From positions 248,001 through 312,000 of the forward strand of contig NZ_NEVK01000003.1 of NCBI RefSeq assembly GCF_002261265.1: a DNA stretch of 64,000 nucleotides, in the 5' to 3' direction. The position numbers and the translations under genes were made by a program. The notes under the pieces were generated by a model, which saw only the letters and a program-made list of their open reading frames with translations, made no database searches and was not told the origin of the DNA. This stretch comes from Bordetella genomosp. 7. Its GTDB lineage: Bacteria; Pseudomonadota; Gammaproteobacteria; Burkholderiales; Burkholderiaceae_B. Positions 17,054 to 25,610 of this stretch are shown in pieces. Each line of letters starts with the position of its first letter. Within the stretch, counting starts at the first letter, position 1.

Positions 17054-17629
17054 ATGACCGCCATCCCCCAACAGATTCTGGACCGCCAGAAATCCACCCT
17101 GAACACCCTGGTTGCCACGCAAGCCACGCTGTTCGCCGGCTTTGAAAAGCTGGTCGACCTGAACCTGAAGGTCGTCAAGGCCACCCTGGACGAAGTCGCC
17201 CAGAATTCGCAGCAGGCCTTCAGCGTGAAAGACCCGCAGGAAGCCGCGGCATTTGCCAGCAGCCTGGTGCAGCCCGGCGCCGAAAAGGCCCTGGCCTATG
17301 GCAAACACGTGTACGACATCGTTGCCGGCGTGCAAGGCGAACTGGTGCGGCTGGCCGAAGAGCAAATTGCCCAGGGCCAACAGCAAGTCGCCGAAACCGT
17401 CGAGCAGCTGTCCAAGAACGCGCCCGCCGGTTCCGAAAGCGCCGTGGCCCTGCTGAAGTCGTCGCTGGCCACCGCCAATGGCGCCTACGAATCGCTGAGC
17501 AAGGCCGCCAGGCAGGCTGCCGAGGTCGCCGAGTCGAACCTGAACGCCGCCGCCAATGCCACGTTCAAGGCCGCGACCGACGCCGCCGAGGCCGCCACCA
17601 AGTCCACGCGCGGCCGCCGCGCCGCCTGA
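17054..17629 (+). CDS. phaP: Phasin, polyhydroxyalkanoate granule protein
   Basis: The 191-residue protein begins MTAIPQQILDRQKSTLNTLV and is almost entirely amphipathic helix, rich in Ala, Gln and Glu, with the phasin_2 pattern FAGFEKLVDLNLKVVKATLDE near residues 27-47. A basic tail (KSTRGRRAA) ends it. Phasins coat storage granules and limit their size. ATG at 17054 is preceded by a GGAG sequence and the promoter and operator above; the longer upstream frame begins inside the promoter. A strong GC hairpin without a T run follows at 17643-17663. Confidence 0.93.
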   Translation: MTAIPQQILDRQKSTLNTLVATQATLFAGFEKLVDLNLKVVKATLDEVAQNSQQAFSVKDPQEAAAFASSLVQPGAEKALAYGKHVYDIVAGVQGELVRLAEEQIAQGQQQVAETVEQLSKNAPAGSESAVALLKSSLATANGAYESLSKAARQAAEVAESNLNAAANATFKAATDAAEAATKSTRGRRAA

Positions 17630-17642
17630 TCGTGCCGTGGTG

Positions 17643-17663
17643 CGCCGCCGGCCACCGGCGGCG
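17643..17663 (+). terminator. GC-rich hairpin after the phasin gene
   Basis: CGCCGCCGG and CCGGCGGCG form a perfect nine-pair stem with loop CCA, 14 bp after the phasin stop. There is no T run, so it may be an mRNA-stabilising 3' structure rather than an intrinsic terminator. Confidence 0.45.
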
Positions 17664-17687
17664 ACAGCCCGGCATCAAACAGCGGCT

Positions 17688-18737
17688 TCAGGCGGTGGCG
17701 CGGCTGATGTCGCGCACGCATTCGGCTACCAGGGCTGGGCCCCGGTAGATAAGGCCGGTGTACAGCTGCACGGCATTCGCACCGGCGGCGATCTTCTCGC
17801 TGGCCTGTTGCCCGGACAGGATGCCGCCCACGCCGATGATCGCCATCGCGGGCCCCATGCGCTGGCGCAGACGTTCGATGACCGCAAGCGACAGGGCATG
17901 CACCGGAGCGCCCGACAGGCCGCCTGCCTCGTTGGCGTGTGGCTGGCCGGTCACGGCGTCGCGCGACAGGGTGGTGTTGGTGGCGATAACGCCGTCTATG
18001 CCGTAGCGCGGCAGAATGTCGGCGATGGCGTCGATCTGTTCTTGTGTCAGGTCGGGCGCGATTTTCACCGCCAGCGGCACGTGGCGCTGGTGCAGGTCGG
18101 CCAGTTCGGCGCGCTTGTCGCGCAGCCGGGCCAGCAGCGCCGATAATTCGTCGCCGCCTTGCAGTGCGCGCAGGTTTTGCGTGTTCGGCGACGAAATGTT
18201 CACCGTGACGTAGTCGGCATGCGGATACACGCCTTCCAGGCCGGCCAGATAGTCATCGGCAGCGCGTTCAATGGGTGTGTCGGCGTTCTTGCCGATGTTC
18301 AGGCCCAGCACCCCGCCCTGGACGCGCCACTGGCTGCGCCGCACATTGGCGATGAAGGCGTCCAACCCCTGGTTGTTAAAGCCCAGCCGATTGATCAAGG
18401 CCTGTGCGCGGGGCAGGCGGAACAGGCGGGGCTTGGGGTTGCCCGGCTGCGCGCGCGGCGTAACCGTGCCTACCTCGACAAACCCAAACCCCAGGTTGCC
18501 CAGTGCGTCGATATAGGCCCCGTTTTTATCGAGCCCCGCGGCCAGCCCCACAGGATTGTCCAGCGCCAACCCCATCAGCGTGGTGCGCGCCTGCGGCCGG
18601 GCGTGCAGCAGCCGCCGCGTCACCCCGCATTCGTAGGCCCGTTGCAGGCCGGTCAGCGTGACTTCGTGGGCGGTTTCCGCATCCATTGCGAACAGCGCCC
18701 GGCGCGCCAGGGGATAGGCATCGAATAGTATGGACAT
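17688..18737 (-). CDS. pyrD: Dihydroorotate dehydrogenase (quinone), class 2
   Basis: The 349-residue protein (start [19 protein letters not shown]) shows class-2 PyrD marks: an N-terminal membrane-associating helix, [58 protein letters not shown]-like [11 protein letters not shown] with the catalytic serine, and IGVGGILSG for FMN. It oxidises dihydroorotate to orotate in pyrimidine synthesis and passes electrons to quinone. It is the last gene of an apparent run with bpt and aat, 41 bp downstream of bpt. Confidence 0.96.
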   Translation of the reverse strand: MSILFDAYPLARRALFAMDAETAHEVTLTGLQRAYECGVTRRLLHARPQARTTLMGLALDNPVGLAAGLDKNGAYIDALGNLGFGFVEVGTVTPRAQPGNPKPRLFRLPRAQALINRLGFNNQGLDAFIANVRRSQWRVQGGVLGLNIGKNADTPIERAADDYLAGLEGVYPHADYVTVNISSPNTQNLRALQGGDELSALLARLRDKRAELADLHQRHVPLAVKIAPDLTQEQIDAIADILPRYGIDGVIATNTTLSRDAVTGQPHANEAGGLSGAPVHALSLAVIERLRQRMGPAMAIIGVGGILSGQQASEKIAAGANAVQLYTGLIYRGPALVAECVRDISRATA

Positions 18738-18778
18738 GGGGCGCAATTGTAGCCAGTTTGGGCCCCGGCGCGCAGCCG

Positions 18779-19513
18779 TCAGCGCATATCGGCAGGCGGC
18801 TCGCGCCAGTGTCCGTCCGCGTGTATCTGCAGCGGACGGAACGCCGATTTATAAGCCATCTTGCGGCTGTCGCGTATCCAGTATCCCAGGTATAGCCAGG
18901 GCAGGTTCAAGGTCCGGCACTGCTCTATCTGCCAAAGGATGTTGTACGTGCCCAGGCTGCCGCGGGCATCGGGGTCGTAGAAGGTGTAGACCGAGGACAT
19001 GCCGTCGTCCAGCACGTCGATGATGGACACCATGGCCAGCGTGCCTTGCGCATCGCGGAACTCGACCAGGCGTGTGTTGACGCGGCTGGTGAGCAGGAAC
19101 TGTGCGTATTGAGTGCGGCTGTCGTCATCCATGCCGCCGCCCGGATGACGGCCCTGCTGGTAGCGCGTGTACAGGTCGTAGTGTTCCGGCGACCAAGCCA
19201 GTTCGGCCACGAAGGCACGCAAGCCCTCATGCGCGCGCCAGGCGCGGCGTTGGCTGCGGCTGGGCGAGAAGCGGGCGGCGTCGACCCGCACCGGGACGCA
19301 GGCGCGACAGTTATCGCAGTGCGGCCGATAGGTAAAAAGCCCGCTGCGGCGAAAACCCTGCTCGACCAACTGCGAATACGCCCCCGCGTTGATCAGGTGC
19401 CCGGGGGCGGCCACCTGTGAGCGCGCCTGGCGCCCGGGCAGGTAGCTGCATGGGTAAGGGGCAGTCGAGTAGAACTGCAGCGTCGCGAAAGGGAGTTCTT
19501 TAAGCTGGCTCAT
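18779..19513 (-). CDS. bpt: Aspartate/glutamate leucyltransferase (bacterial ATE-like)
   Basis: The 244-residue protein has the Bpt/ATE pattern: [19 protein letters not shown] at the N-terminus, [24 protein letters not shown] with the Cys cluster, and the GNAT-like C-terminal half ([39 protein letters not shown]). It adds leucine from tRNA to proteins with N-terminal Asp or Glu, marking them for ClpS/ClpAP. It is directly downstream of aat, the other N-end-rule transferase, with 57 bp between. Confidence 0.95.
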   Translation of the reverse strand: MSQLKELPFATLQFYSTAPYPCSYLPGRQARSQVAAPGHLINAGAYSQLVEQGFRRSGLFTYRPHCDNCRACVPVRVDAARFSPSRSQRRAWRAHEGLRAFVAELAWSPEHYDLYTRYQQGRHPGGGMDDDSRTQYAQFLLTSRVNTRLVEFRDAQGTLAMVSIIDVLDDGMSSVYTFYDPDARGSLGTYNILWQIEQCRTLNLPWLYLGYWIRDSRKMAYKSAFRPLQIHADGHWREPPADMR

Positions 19514-19570
19514 TCGTGCCCTGCACAGGCATCGGGCCCGGGCAGGCCTACATCTTAACGCTGAAGCGCG

Positions 19571-20332
19571 TCAGTACAACAACCGCGACGGCAAGTCGGG
19601 ATGCAGAGTTCCCTGGCTGTCCAGACGGCCCCGCCGCCAGGCGGGCGCGGGCTGGCTGACCGCCTGGCGCACATGCCTGACGAAGTCTTCGCGCGGCACC
19701 GGCCGGGCGCCCATGCTGCCCAGGTGCCGTGTCTGCTGCTGGCAGTCGATCCATGCCACCCCGGCGCGGCGCAAAAATGCCACCAGGTAGGCCAGCGCCA
19801 CTTTCGAGGCATCGGGCGCGCGGGTAAACATCGATTCGCCGAAAAACATGCGGCCCAGGCTCACGCCATACAAGCCGCCGGCCAGCTCGCCGTCTATCCA
19901 GGTCTCGACGCTATGCGCCACGCCTGCCTCGTGCCAGGCTCCATAGGCCTGCCGGATCGCGGGCGTGATCCAGGTGCCCGCCTGGCCGTCGCGCGGGGCG
20001 GCGCAGCAGGCCATCACCGTGGCGAAATCCGTGTCGACCCGCACTTGCACGCGCGGCAGCAGGCTGTTTTCATCGCGCTCGATCTTGCGCAGCAATTTGC
20101 GCAGCGAATGCGAGGGAGCGAAATCTTCGCAAGCCAGCACCATGCGCGGATCGGGGCTCCACCAGAGCAGCGGCTCGCCTTCGCTGTACCAGGGGAATAT
20201 GCCTTGAGAGTAGGCGGCCGTCAGGCGCTCGATAGAAAGATCGGCGCCTGCCGCCAGCAGGCCCGCCGGATCGGACAGTGCGAGTTCGACCGGCGGAAAC
20301 GGCGTATCGTGCAGTAGCCAGGGCAGCTTCAA
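19571..20332 (-). CDS. aat: Leucyl/phenylalanyl-tRNA-protein transferase
   Basis: The 253-residue protein has the Aat signature [45 protein letters not shown], and the later [18 protein letters not shown]. The enzyme adds Leu or Phe to proteins with N-terminal Arg or Lys, committing them to the N-degron pathway. The start at 20332 lies two bases after the Nudix stop, which implies translational coupling. With bpt it covers both acidic and basic N-termini. Confidence 0.96.
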   Translation of the reverse strand: MKLPWLLHDTPFPPVELALSDPAGLLAAGADLSIERLTAAYSQGIFPWYSEGEPLLWWSPDPRMVLACEDFAPSHSLRKLLRKIERDENSLLPRVQVRVDTDFATVMACCAAPRDGQAGTWITPAIRQAYGAWHEAGVAHSVETWIDGELAGGLYGVSLGRMFFGESMFTRAPDASKVALAYLVAFLRRAGVAWIDCQQQTRHLGSMGARPVPREDFVRHVRQAVSQPAPAWRRGRLDSQGTLHPDLPSRLLY

Positions 20333-20334
20333 GG

Positions 20335-20916
20335 TCAGCGATGCGACTCGAGCGTGTAATGGTGGGTCTGGAACGCGCCGCTGCGGCGATCTTCCAGGAA
20401 CCGTTCCAGCGTGGTGGCCACCGTGCGGAAGGCCAGGTCATTCCACGGAATGTCGGCTTCGTCGTAGTAGCGCGCGTCCAGGCTTTCGGGGCCGGGATCC
20501 AGGCGCGGGTCCAGCGCCTGCGCCAGGTAGAACACATGGACCTGGTCAATCTGGGGCACGTCTATCACGGTGAACAACTGGCCGAGCTCGATGCGGGCGC
20601 CAGATTCTTCGAGCGTTTCGCGCGCCGCGCCCTGGGCCGTGCTTTCACCCAGTTCCATGAATCCGGCAGGCAGCGTCCAGGTGTCATAGCGCGGTTCGAT
20701 GGCGCGCCTGCACAACAAGATGCGGTTGTCCCACACCGGCAAGGTGCCCACCACCAGCCGCGGATTCTGATAATGAATTGCGCCGCAGCGGTCGCAGACG
20801 TCGCGTTCGCGGTTGTCGCCTTCCGGCACGCGTCGCGTTATCGGCGTGCCGCACTGGCTGCAGAAGCGCGCGCGGCGTGGGGCGGGGAAATAGTTCACGG
20901 GCGATTGATCGGTCAT
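20335..20916 (-). CDS. Nudix hydrolase with N-terminal zinc ribbon
   Basis: The 193-residue protein has a zinc ribbon (FCSQCGTPI, then [13 protein letters not shown], residues 17-52) followed by a Nudix domain with box [20 protein letters not shown] near residue 95. Zinc ribbon plus Nudix resembles the C-terminal half of NudC-type NADH pyrophosphatases, but the NudC N-terminal domain and its downstream SQPWPFPxS signature are missing, so the substrate is open. It is coupled to aat. Confidence 0.88.
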   Translation of the reverse strand: MTDQSPVNYFPAPRRARFCSQCGTPITRRVPEGDNRERDVCDRCGAIHYQNPRLVVGTLPVWDNRILLCRRAIEPRYDTWTLPAGFMELGESTAQGAARETLEESGARIELGQLFTVIDVPQIDQVHVFYLAQALDPRLDPGPESLDARYYDEADIPWNDLAFRTVATTLERFLEDRRSGAFQTHHYTLESHR

Positions 20917-20962
20917 GGCGTCGATTCTACCGGCAGTCTCCAGACTTCTGCGCGGCAGCGCT

Positions 20963-21550
20963 TCAGGGCCTGGGCTGGGCCACGAAGCCCAAGCGCGCCG
21001 GGATATCGGCCCGGCTGGTGTGGCAATGCAGGTCTGCCGCGCCGGCCAGCGCCGGATGTGTCAGCCGGACCGGCGCGTCGTTGGTCTCGAGCACATCGGC
21101 CAGGGCGTTGCCGGCCACGGTGCGCAGCTGCTCGAGCAGGGCCGGCAGGTCGCGGTCGTCTACCATCGCCGGGCCGACGTCCGCCTGGGCATAGAGCCGG
21201 CCCGTGTCGTCAAGCCACCAGGCGGACACGCCGCGCACGGGCAGGCCGGTATGGGTCACCAGCGCAATGCCGTCGTCCGCGCGCCGCAGCAGATAAGGCG
21301 CCCCGTCCAGGCGCACATAGACCCGTTGCGGGCCATTCTGGAAGAACCAGCGACCCTGTTCGTCGACGTCATAATTGCGGTCGATGAAGGCCACGATCTG
21401 CGTATTCGGGATTGATTCGCCCATTCCGCCCGCCGCGGCATCGCCTTGTGGATGCAGCCGCCAGCGGCCACGCTCGTCCAGCGACAGCCAGCCGAAAACG
21501 GCGGGCACGTTGGGCCACTTGGCCAGTGCTTCTTTGACGGAAGAGTCCAT
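20963..21550 (-). CDS. Conserved DUF2944/DUF2946-type protein
   Basis: The 195-residue soluble protein begins MDSSVKEALAKWPNVPAVFGW and contains IVAFIDRNYDVDEQGRWFFQNGPQRVYV. This pattern is conserved among Burkholderiales proteins of unknown function (family number from memory, uncertain). No catalytic motif, signal peptide or membrane segment is visible. It is 46 bp upstream of the Nudix gene and may head the Nudix-aat-bpt-pyrD run. Confidence 0.8.
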   Translation of the reverse strand: MDSSVKEALAKWPNVPAVFGWLSLDERGRWRLHPQGDAAAGGMGESIPNTQIVAFIDRNYDVDEQGRWFFQNGPQRVYVRLDGAPYLLRRADDGIALVTHTGLPVRGVSAWWLDDTGRLYAQADVGPAMVDDRDLPALLEQLRTVAGNALADVLETNDAPVRLTHPALAGAADLHCHTSRADIPARLGFVAQPRP

Positions 21551-21639
21551 GCGGATATCGGCCTGCGCGCGGGAGCCAGCGCCCGCGTCATGCGCTATTT
21601 AACCAGATCGGTTGCACACGCGCCGGTGCGGCAGCGTCG

Positions 21640-22359
21640 CTACCCGCTGGTCACGGGCTCGCGCGCCATCGACGACCATCCCAGGGTGGCCCCGCGCGAA
21701 ATCGCGGCGTACACCGCTTCGGTCCGGTTGTGCACGCGCAGGCGCTGGTACACGGTTTCCGCGTGCACCTTGGCAGTAGGAACCGCGATGTTCAATTGCC
21801 GACCGATTTCCTTCAGGCTGCAGCCTCGAGCCATCAGCACCAGCACTTCGTACTGCCGTGGCGTCAGGCCCAGCACGGCACTTTCGCGGCGGGCCACCTG
21901 CTCAGGCAACACTGCCGCATCGGCCACCGGCGCGGGCGGCCTGCAGGCTGGTGGCGGCCCGGTCAGCGGGGCGACCAACTGGCTGGGAAACAGCATTCCG
22001 CCTGCCAGCACGAGCTTGATTGCCGCCTGCAATATCTCTGCCGAGGCGTCGCTCGGCAGGCAGCCGACCACGCCCGTCGGCAGGCCGCGCGACCACGGCG
22101 CCGGCTCGGTACGCGACGTCAACAGCAAAACGGCCCTGGGCAGGTATGCCAGCCGCGCCATCAGGACGATCTGGTGAATGTGGTCGAGGCTGGGCACGGC
22201 CAGCAGCATGAGCTCGTGTTCGCGCCCCGGGCGATGGTTGAACAGCAATGCCGGGCGTACCGCTTCATCAACGCGCCAACCCGGCAACGCGCTGGCCGCG
22301 GCCTGCACAATCGCCTGCCTATACGCATGTTCTGCCGCAATGACAATGATCGTCGACAT
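21640..22359 (-). CDS. LuxR-family regulator with degenerate receiver domain
   Basis: The 239-residue protein begins MSTIIVIAAEHAYRQAIVQA and has a receiver-like N-terminal domain (about 1-120). The paired acidic residues after strand 1 are absent (IVIAAEH), and the phosphoacceptor position after strand 3 reads MLLAVPS with no Asp. A proline-rich linker precedes a GerE-type helix-turn-helix (LTPRQYEVLVLMARGCSLKEIGRQLNI, about 175-235). Degenerate receiver plus LuxR tail is the layout of CsgD/VpsT-like biofilm regulators, although similarity to them is not shown. ATG at 22359 follows GGAG. The neighbouring secreted-protein genes are natural candidate targets. Confidence 0.86.
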   Translation of the reverse strand: MSTIIVIAAEHAYRQAIVQAAASALPGWRVDEAVRPALLFNHRPGREHELMLLAVPSLDHIHQIVLMARLAYLPRAVLLLTSRTEPAPWSRGLPTGVVGCLPSDASAEILQAAIKLVLAGGMLFPSQLVAPLTGPPPACRPPAPVADAAVLPEQVARRESAVLGLTPRQYEVLVLMARGCSLKEIGRQLNIAVPTAKVHAETVYQRLRVHNRTEAVYAAISRGATLGWSSMAREPVTSG

Positions 22360-22494
22360 GACGGCTTCTCCTTCCGTGGTTCCTGCGGAATCCCCTGGAT
22401 TATTTTTGGAGGCACGCCAAAAGCAGTGACGAGGCCGGAAACTGGCCGTAGCGGACAGAATACTGCCCGCGCCGGCCGCCGGATAAACCTCAGT

Positions 22495-22509
22495 GTTAAA
22501 AAATTTAAC
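22495..22509. promoter_or_regulatory. AT-rich palindrome before the LuxR-type gene
   Basis: GTTAAA-AAA-TTTAAC is a perfect dyad in the 213-bp AT-rich gap between the AraC-type gene stop and the LuxR-type gene start. It could be an operator or part of the promoter; no -35/-10 pair is convincing nearby. Confidence 0.35.
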
Positions 22510-22572
22510 TCGCGATACTAAAAATAGCAATAAGGGAATTTTTTGATACATCTGCAGCCAAATTTGCCAGTG

Positions 22573-23448
22573 TCACTGGATCCAGCAATACAGTTGCACG
22601 GGGTGCGGCGTCTTGTCCCAATTCAGCGGAAACGTGTCGAACCGCTCCGCAAAGCAGGAAGCCCGCAAGCTGTAGCCAGAGCGGGGCAGCCAATGGTCCA
22701 GCAGGTTGGCATGCAGCCCGGACACATCATGAGCGGTGCAGTCGTTCTCGCACGTGGCCACGCGGCCGCCGGGCAAGGTGATCTCGAACGCGTCGCGCGG
22801 CTTGGGCCCGAATCCGGGCGGCACCTGTACTCCGCAGTAATACCGGATGAACGGCATGGGCACAAACATCGGAGTGTCATATGTCAGGCCGAAGAACGGG
22901 CCGGTCAGCTTGTCGGCGCCCAGGTTGGCAAAGAGCCGGTAGAAGTCGTTCCAGCAAGCATGTTTCTGGTTCGACATCCCTTCGTAGCGCACCGCCCAGA
23001 AGCGCGCCGGAGGCATTTCGCGCAGCGTTACGCGAGCACGATTCTCGCGCATGCACCAGGTGCTTGATGCCTGTTGCGCGGTTTCATTGATCTTGGCGAT
23101 GTACATCGCATGCGCCTGCCTGAACTGGCCGGGCGGAATTCCCCAATAACGGGTGAACGCCCGGGTAAAGGCCTGCTGGCTCGAAAAACCCATGTCGATG
23201 GCGATGGAGAAGGGTGGTTGGCGCGTATGCGCCACCATCAGTGCGCAACGTCCCATGAGATTGTGGTGGATGTAGTCGCGTGGCGAATGCTGGAAATCCT
23301 TCAGGAAAAGACGGGTCAGGTGGAACCGGCTGACTCTGATCTTCTGCGCCAGTTCCTGGATAAGCGCGTCATGTACGCAATGGTCTGTAGACCCATGCAG
23401 GATTTGTTGTTCGATTTGCGTCACGCAGTATTGAATTCGAGGATCCAT
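22573..23448 (-). CDS. AraC-family regulator with GyrI-like effector domain
   Basis: The 291-residue protein has an N-terminal double helix-turn-helix (residues 5-110: IQELAQKIRVSRFHLTRLFLKDF and DMGFSSQQAFTRAFTRYWGIPPGQFR). A C-terminal GyrI-like small-molecule-binding domain follows (about 140-291: REMPPARFWAVRYEG, and WLPRSGYSLR near the end). This is the Rob/SoxS-BmrR-like arrangement seen in regulators of drug or stress responses. It is transcribed away from the secreted-protein cluster and upstream of the LuxR-type gene. Confidence 0.88.
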   Translation of the reverse strand: MDPRIQYCVTQIEQQILHGSTDHCVHDALIQELAQKIRVSRFHLTRLFLKDFQHSPRDYIHHNLMGRCALMVAHTRQPPFSIAIDMGFSSQQAFTRAFTRYWGIPPGQFRQAHAMYIAKINETAQQASSTWCMRENRARVTLREMPPARFWAVRYEGMSNQKHACWNDFYRLFANLGADKLTGPFFGLTYDTPMFVPMPFIRYYCGVQVPPGFGPKPRDAFEITLPGGRVATCENDCTAHDVSGLHANLLDHWLPRSGYSLRASCFAERFDTFPLNWDKTPHPVQLYCWIQ

Positions 23449-24032
23449 AAAAACATTCCCTTCGCTGGTGACCCAGCGCTTGCTCCCGCGAGCTTGTTAA
23501 TCCGCATGGCGCGGACAAAGGTTTCGATAAATCGGCAGAAAGATCACAAACTGTAAATTTTGTGAAATCAAACTGCCTAGAATGAAAGCCGTCGTGACAA
23601 GCGGTCCGGGAGAGGGAAGCAGTTTTCAGGTGGCGTTGGCAGACACGAAAACTGCACGAATCAGTAGTGAAATTTGCGCGACGACTTTTCAGGGAAGTGA
23701 TTATGCGTTTTGCATAGCACATATTGAATAGGCCGTTGGGATTAGGGAATCACCCGCGTATCCGGGGCGGCCGGCAAATAACGGCAGACACATGGAATGG
23801 TTCCGGTCTCTTTATTGAGGCCGGGGGGTAGTGTTTTCCCGCGGTTTTTGAAAAACGCACCATTTAGATGCATCGAGATTAATGCGGGTTATTACCGAAG
23901 GCACGAAATCAGGCAGCAAAGGTTTTCCGAATTGGCTCGAAATTAGCCAATCAATGCATCGGACCAATACGGGAATTCACGGAGTAGTACCGCCTCGAGA
24001 CGGTTTCTCGAATTATCAGGAGGCAATACACC
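23449..24032. other. Long AT-rich gene-free region before the secreted-protein genes
   Basis: About 580 bp divide the AraC-type gene from the first secreted-protein gene. I see no credible coding frame; the one starting at 23882 overlaps the real gene in another frame. Noted elements are an imperfect dyad GCGGTTTTTGAAAAACGC at about 23840-23857, a direct 8-bp repeat ATGCATCG at 23868 and 23954, and an AGGAGG ribosome-binding site just before 24033. The composition is richer in A and T than the neighbouring genes, which suggests a regulated or acquired segment. Confidence 0.6.
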
Positions 24033-24428
24033 ATGAAGAAAGCAATATTGGCAGCGGCTCTGGCCGTGAGCTCGATCGGCATGGCCCATGCGGCCGGTTT
24101 CGCCATTGGCGGTTTCGCGGGCACCGGCTCGTCCTCTTCCGGAACGATGGGCGGATCGCAGGCCACCAGCGGCAGCGGCTCGCTGGGGTTCGGCGCGGCG
24201 TTGCAGGGCAGCACGGCCACGAGTAGCACCAGCGCGAACTCTGGCGTTTCCCTGTCGCCGCAAGGCACCAACACCTACGCCAACGGTGTCAGCGTGAACA
24301 CGTCGGTCGGCGGCGGCTACACCGCCGGGTTCGCTGGGGGCAGCACGTCAGGCATGGCCGGCGGCGAATACACCAGCGGCGCCACCGGCAATGTGGGCAG
24401 CATCGGTTTTGGCGGCTGGAGCTGGTAA
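24033..24428 (+). CDS. Secreted Gly/Ser-rich protein, nearly uncharged
   Basis: The 131-residue protein has a clean signal peptide (MKKAILAAALAVSSIGMAHA, cleavage before AGFAIGG). The mature 111 residues are dominated by Gly, Ser, Thr and Ala, contain no Cys, Lys, Arg, Asp or His and a single Glu, and end in GFGGWSW. Repeats are loose (GGS, TSG, GFGG) and do not match the curlin repeat. Such composition suits an exported structural or self-assembling protein, but nothing is proven. The ribosome-binding site AGGAGG is strong. I recognise no named family. Confidence 0.8.
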   Translation: MKKAILAAALAVSSIGMAHAAGFAIGGFAGTGSSSSGTMGGSQATSGSGSLGFGAALQGSTATSSTSANSGVSLSPQGTNTYANGVSVNTSVGGGYTAGFAGGSTSGMAGGEYTSGATGNVGSIGFGGWSW

Positions 24429-24497
24429 GCAGCAGCCATACCGATACCCGTCGTGCAGGGGGCGCGATGCCGCGCTTCCTGCACGCAGGAGAGTGCG

Positions 24498-24887
24498 ATG
24501 AACACTGCATTTCGGCCGGTTCTTCGAAGTCTTGCGTCATGGTTGGCGCTGCTTATGGCCCCAGCCATGGCTGCGAATCCTGGCGCGGATACTGCTCCGG
24601 CATGGGAGGCCACATGCCCGCAAGAACAAGCGCAATCCGGGTATCCCGAAATCGCGTCGTTTCCGCAAATGTCGGAGCCAGGCCAGGACGTCGTGCTGGC
24701 GCCGGGCTTTCAGGATTGCAGACCGGTCGAGGGCAGTGGCTACCACAGTGTTGTGCAAGGGGGCGCCGACCAGGTATGGATCTCCCGCGCCCGGTTATTG
24801 CCTAGCCTGCCCAATGCGGGTGTCACCGGGCAATTGCCGCCGGGGTGGCATTGGCTCGAACTGGGCCTGCAGGTTGGCCGCCAGTGA
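24498..24887 (+). CDS. Secreted protein of unknown function, two cysteines
   Basis: The 129-residue protein begins MNTAFRPVLRSLASWLALLM with a signal peptide ending about APAMA. The mature part has two Cys (in WEATCPQEQ and GFQDCRPVEG), likely a disulfide, and ends PPGWHWLELGLQVGRQ. It follows the Gly/Ser-rich gene after 69 bp with an AGGAG site and is probably co-transcribed. I do not recognise the family. The co-occurrence of two exported products points to a common extracytoplasmic role. Confidence 0.72.
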   Translation: MNTAFRPVLRSLASWLALLMAPAMAANPGADTAPAWEATCPQEQAQSGYPEIASFPQMSEPGQDVVLAPGFQDCRPVEGSGYHSVVQGGADQVWISRARLLPSLPNAGVTGQLPPGWHWLELGLQVGRQ

Positions 24888-24958
24888 AAACAGGCGGCGG
24901 GGCTCTGGTTAAAAGCCGTGGAATATAACTGGCCTTTTTTTTGGCCGAATTTTATTTC

Positions 24959-24967
24959 ATGGTTACA
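24959..24967 (+). promoter_or_regulatory. ATGGTTACA motif before the DUF1153-like gene
   Basis: This nonamer lies in the AT-rich leader 57 bp upstream of the gene at 25024. A perfect inverted copy is at 25501-25509 before the next secreted-protein gene. It is a candidate operator; see the findings. Confidence 0.35.
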
Positions 24968-25023
24968 TTTCTAGATTTTAATCCGGCTGAATTTGTATCG
25001 GCCTTATTTAAGGAGCGCTGGCG

Positions 25024-25338
25024 ATGGACGAAAAACTTGACGAAGAAATCAAGCGCTGGACTGTCAGGCGCAAAAGCGTGCTGGTCATGGACATTATCCA
25101 GGGCCGCACCAGTGTGCGTGAAGCCAGCGAAACCTTCGGCTTGCCAGCGTCCGAGATCGAGCGGTGGGTAGACGAGGGCAAGCGTGGGCTGGAAAATGCG
25201 TTGCGATCCAACCCATTGAATGTAAAGGAATATTATGAAAAGCAGATCAAGGCGCTGCAGCAGGCTTACGGCGAAGCGATGCTAGAGCTGCGCATTCGCG
25301 GCAAGCAGAGCGGCCCGCCTTGCGATGACGAGAAGTAG
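25024..25338 (+). CDS. DUF1153-like small helix-turn-helix protein
   Basis: The 104-residue protein has an N-terminal helix-turn-helix (KRWTVRRKSVLVMDIIQGRT then VREASETFGLPASEIERWVDEG, residues 9-52) like the DUF1153/transposase-type DNA-binding domain. A basic helical tail follows (VKEYYEKQIKALQQAYGEAML). It has no catalytic transposase domain and stands alone with its own AAGGAG ribosome-binding site and AT-rich leader. It could be a small regulator of the flanking secreted-protein genes or a remnant of a mobile element; I favour the first because the gene is intact. Confidence 0.75.
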   Translation: MDEKLDEEIKRWTVRRKSVLVMDIIQGRTSVREASETFGLPASEIERWVDEGKRGLENALRSNPLNVKEYYEKQIKALQQAYGEAMLELRIRGKQSGPPCDDEK

Positions 25339-25610
25339 CCGCGAACAGGGGTCGTGCGTACGCCGGCCGGGTCGATGGCCAACGGCGACGCCCAGGTTGA
25401 TAAAGAAAAAGAAAGTGCGCGAATTTTTGAATATAGGTGGTGCGAAGTATTTATTTTTTTATTTATCGATGACGCACAAACTGGCAAAAATCCATTTTCT
25501 TGTAACCATAGAATAAGGTGTCACCGCTCGTAAAGTTACATTATCAAAGGCGTCCGAAGCTCAGACGTCCTACGAACGGCATAAGGTGGCTTAAATCCAG
25601 GAGAATACTC
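25339..25610. promoter_or_regulatory. AT-rich spacer with inverted ATGGTTACA motif
   Basis: This 272-bp gap is markedly AT-rich (for example AAGTATTTATTTTTTTATTT around 25444-25463). It holds TGTAACCAT at 25501-25509, the reverse complement of the motif before the previous gene, and a GTTACATT at 25535-25542. A ribosome-binding AGGAGA precedes the next start. No coding frame is credible here. Confidence 0.45.

Noticed and set aside
23882-24226. Open frame of 114 codons before the Gly/Ser-rich gene
   Set aside because: It runs out of frame through the real signal-peptide gene and has no ribosome-binding site or homology-like motif.
24033-24428. Curlin (CsgA/CsgB) assignment
   Set aside because: The Gln/Asn-spaced curlin repeat and Csg accessory genes are missing; only composition and regulator type are reminiscent.
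25024-25338. Transposase fragment or insertion sequence
   Set aside because: Only a DNA-binding domain is present, the gene is intact with its own ribosome-binding site, and no terminal inverted repeats are visible.
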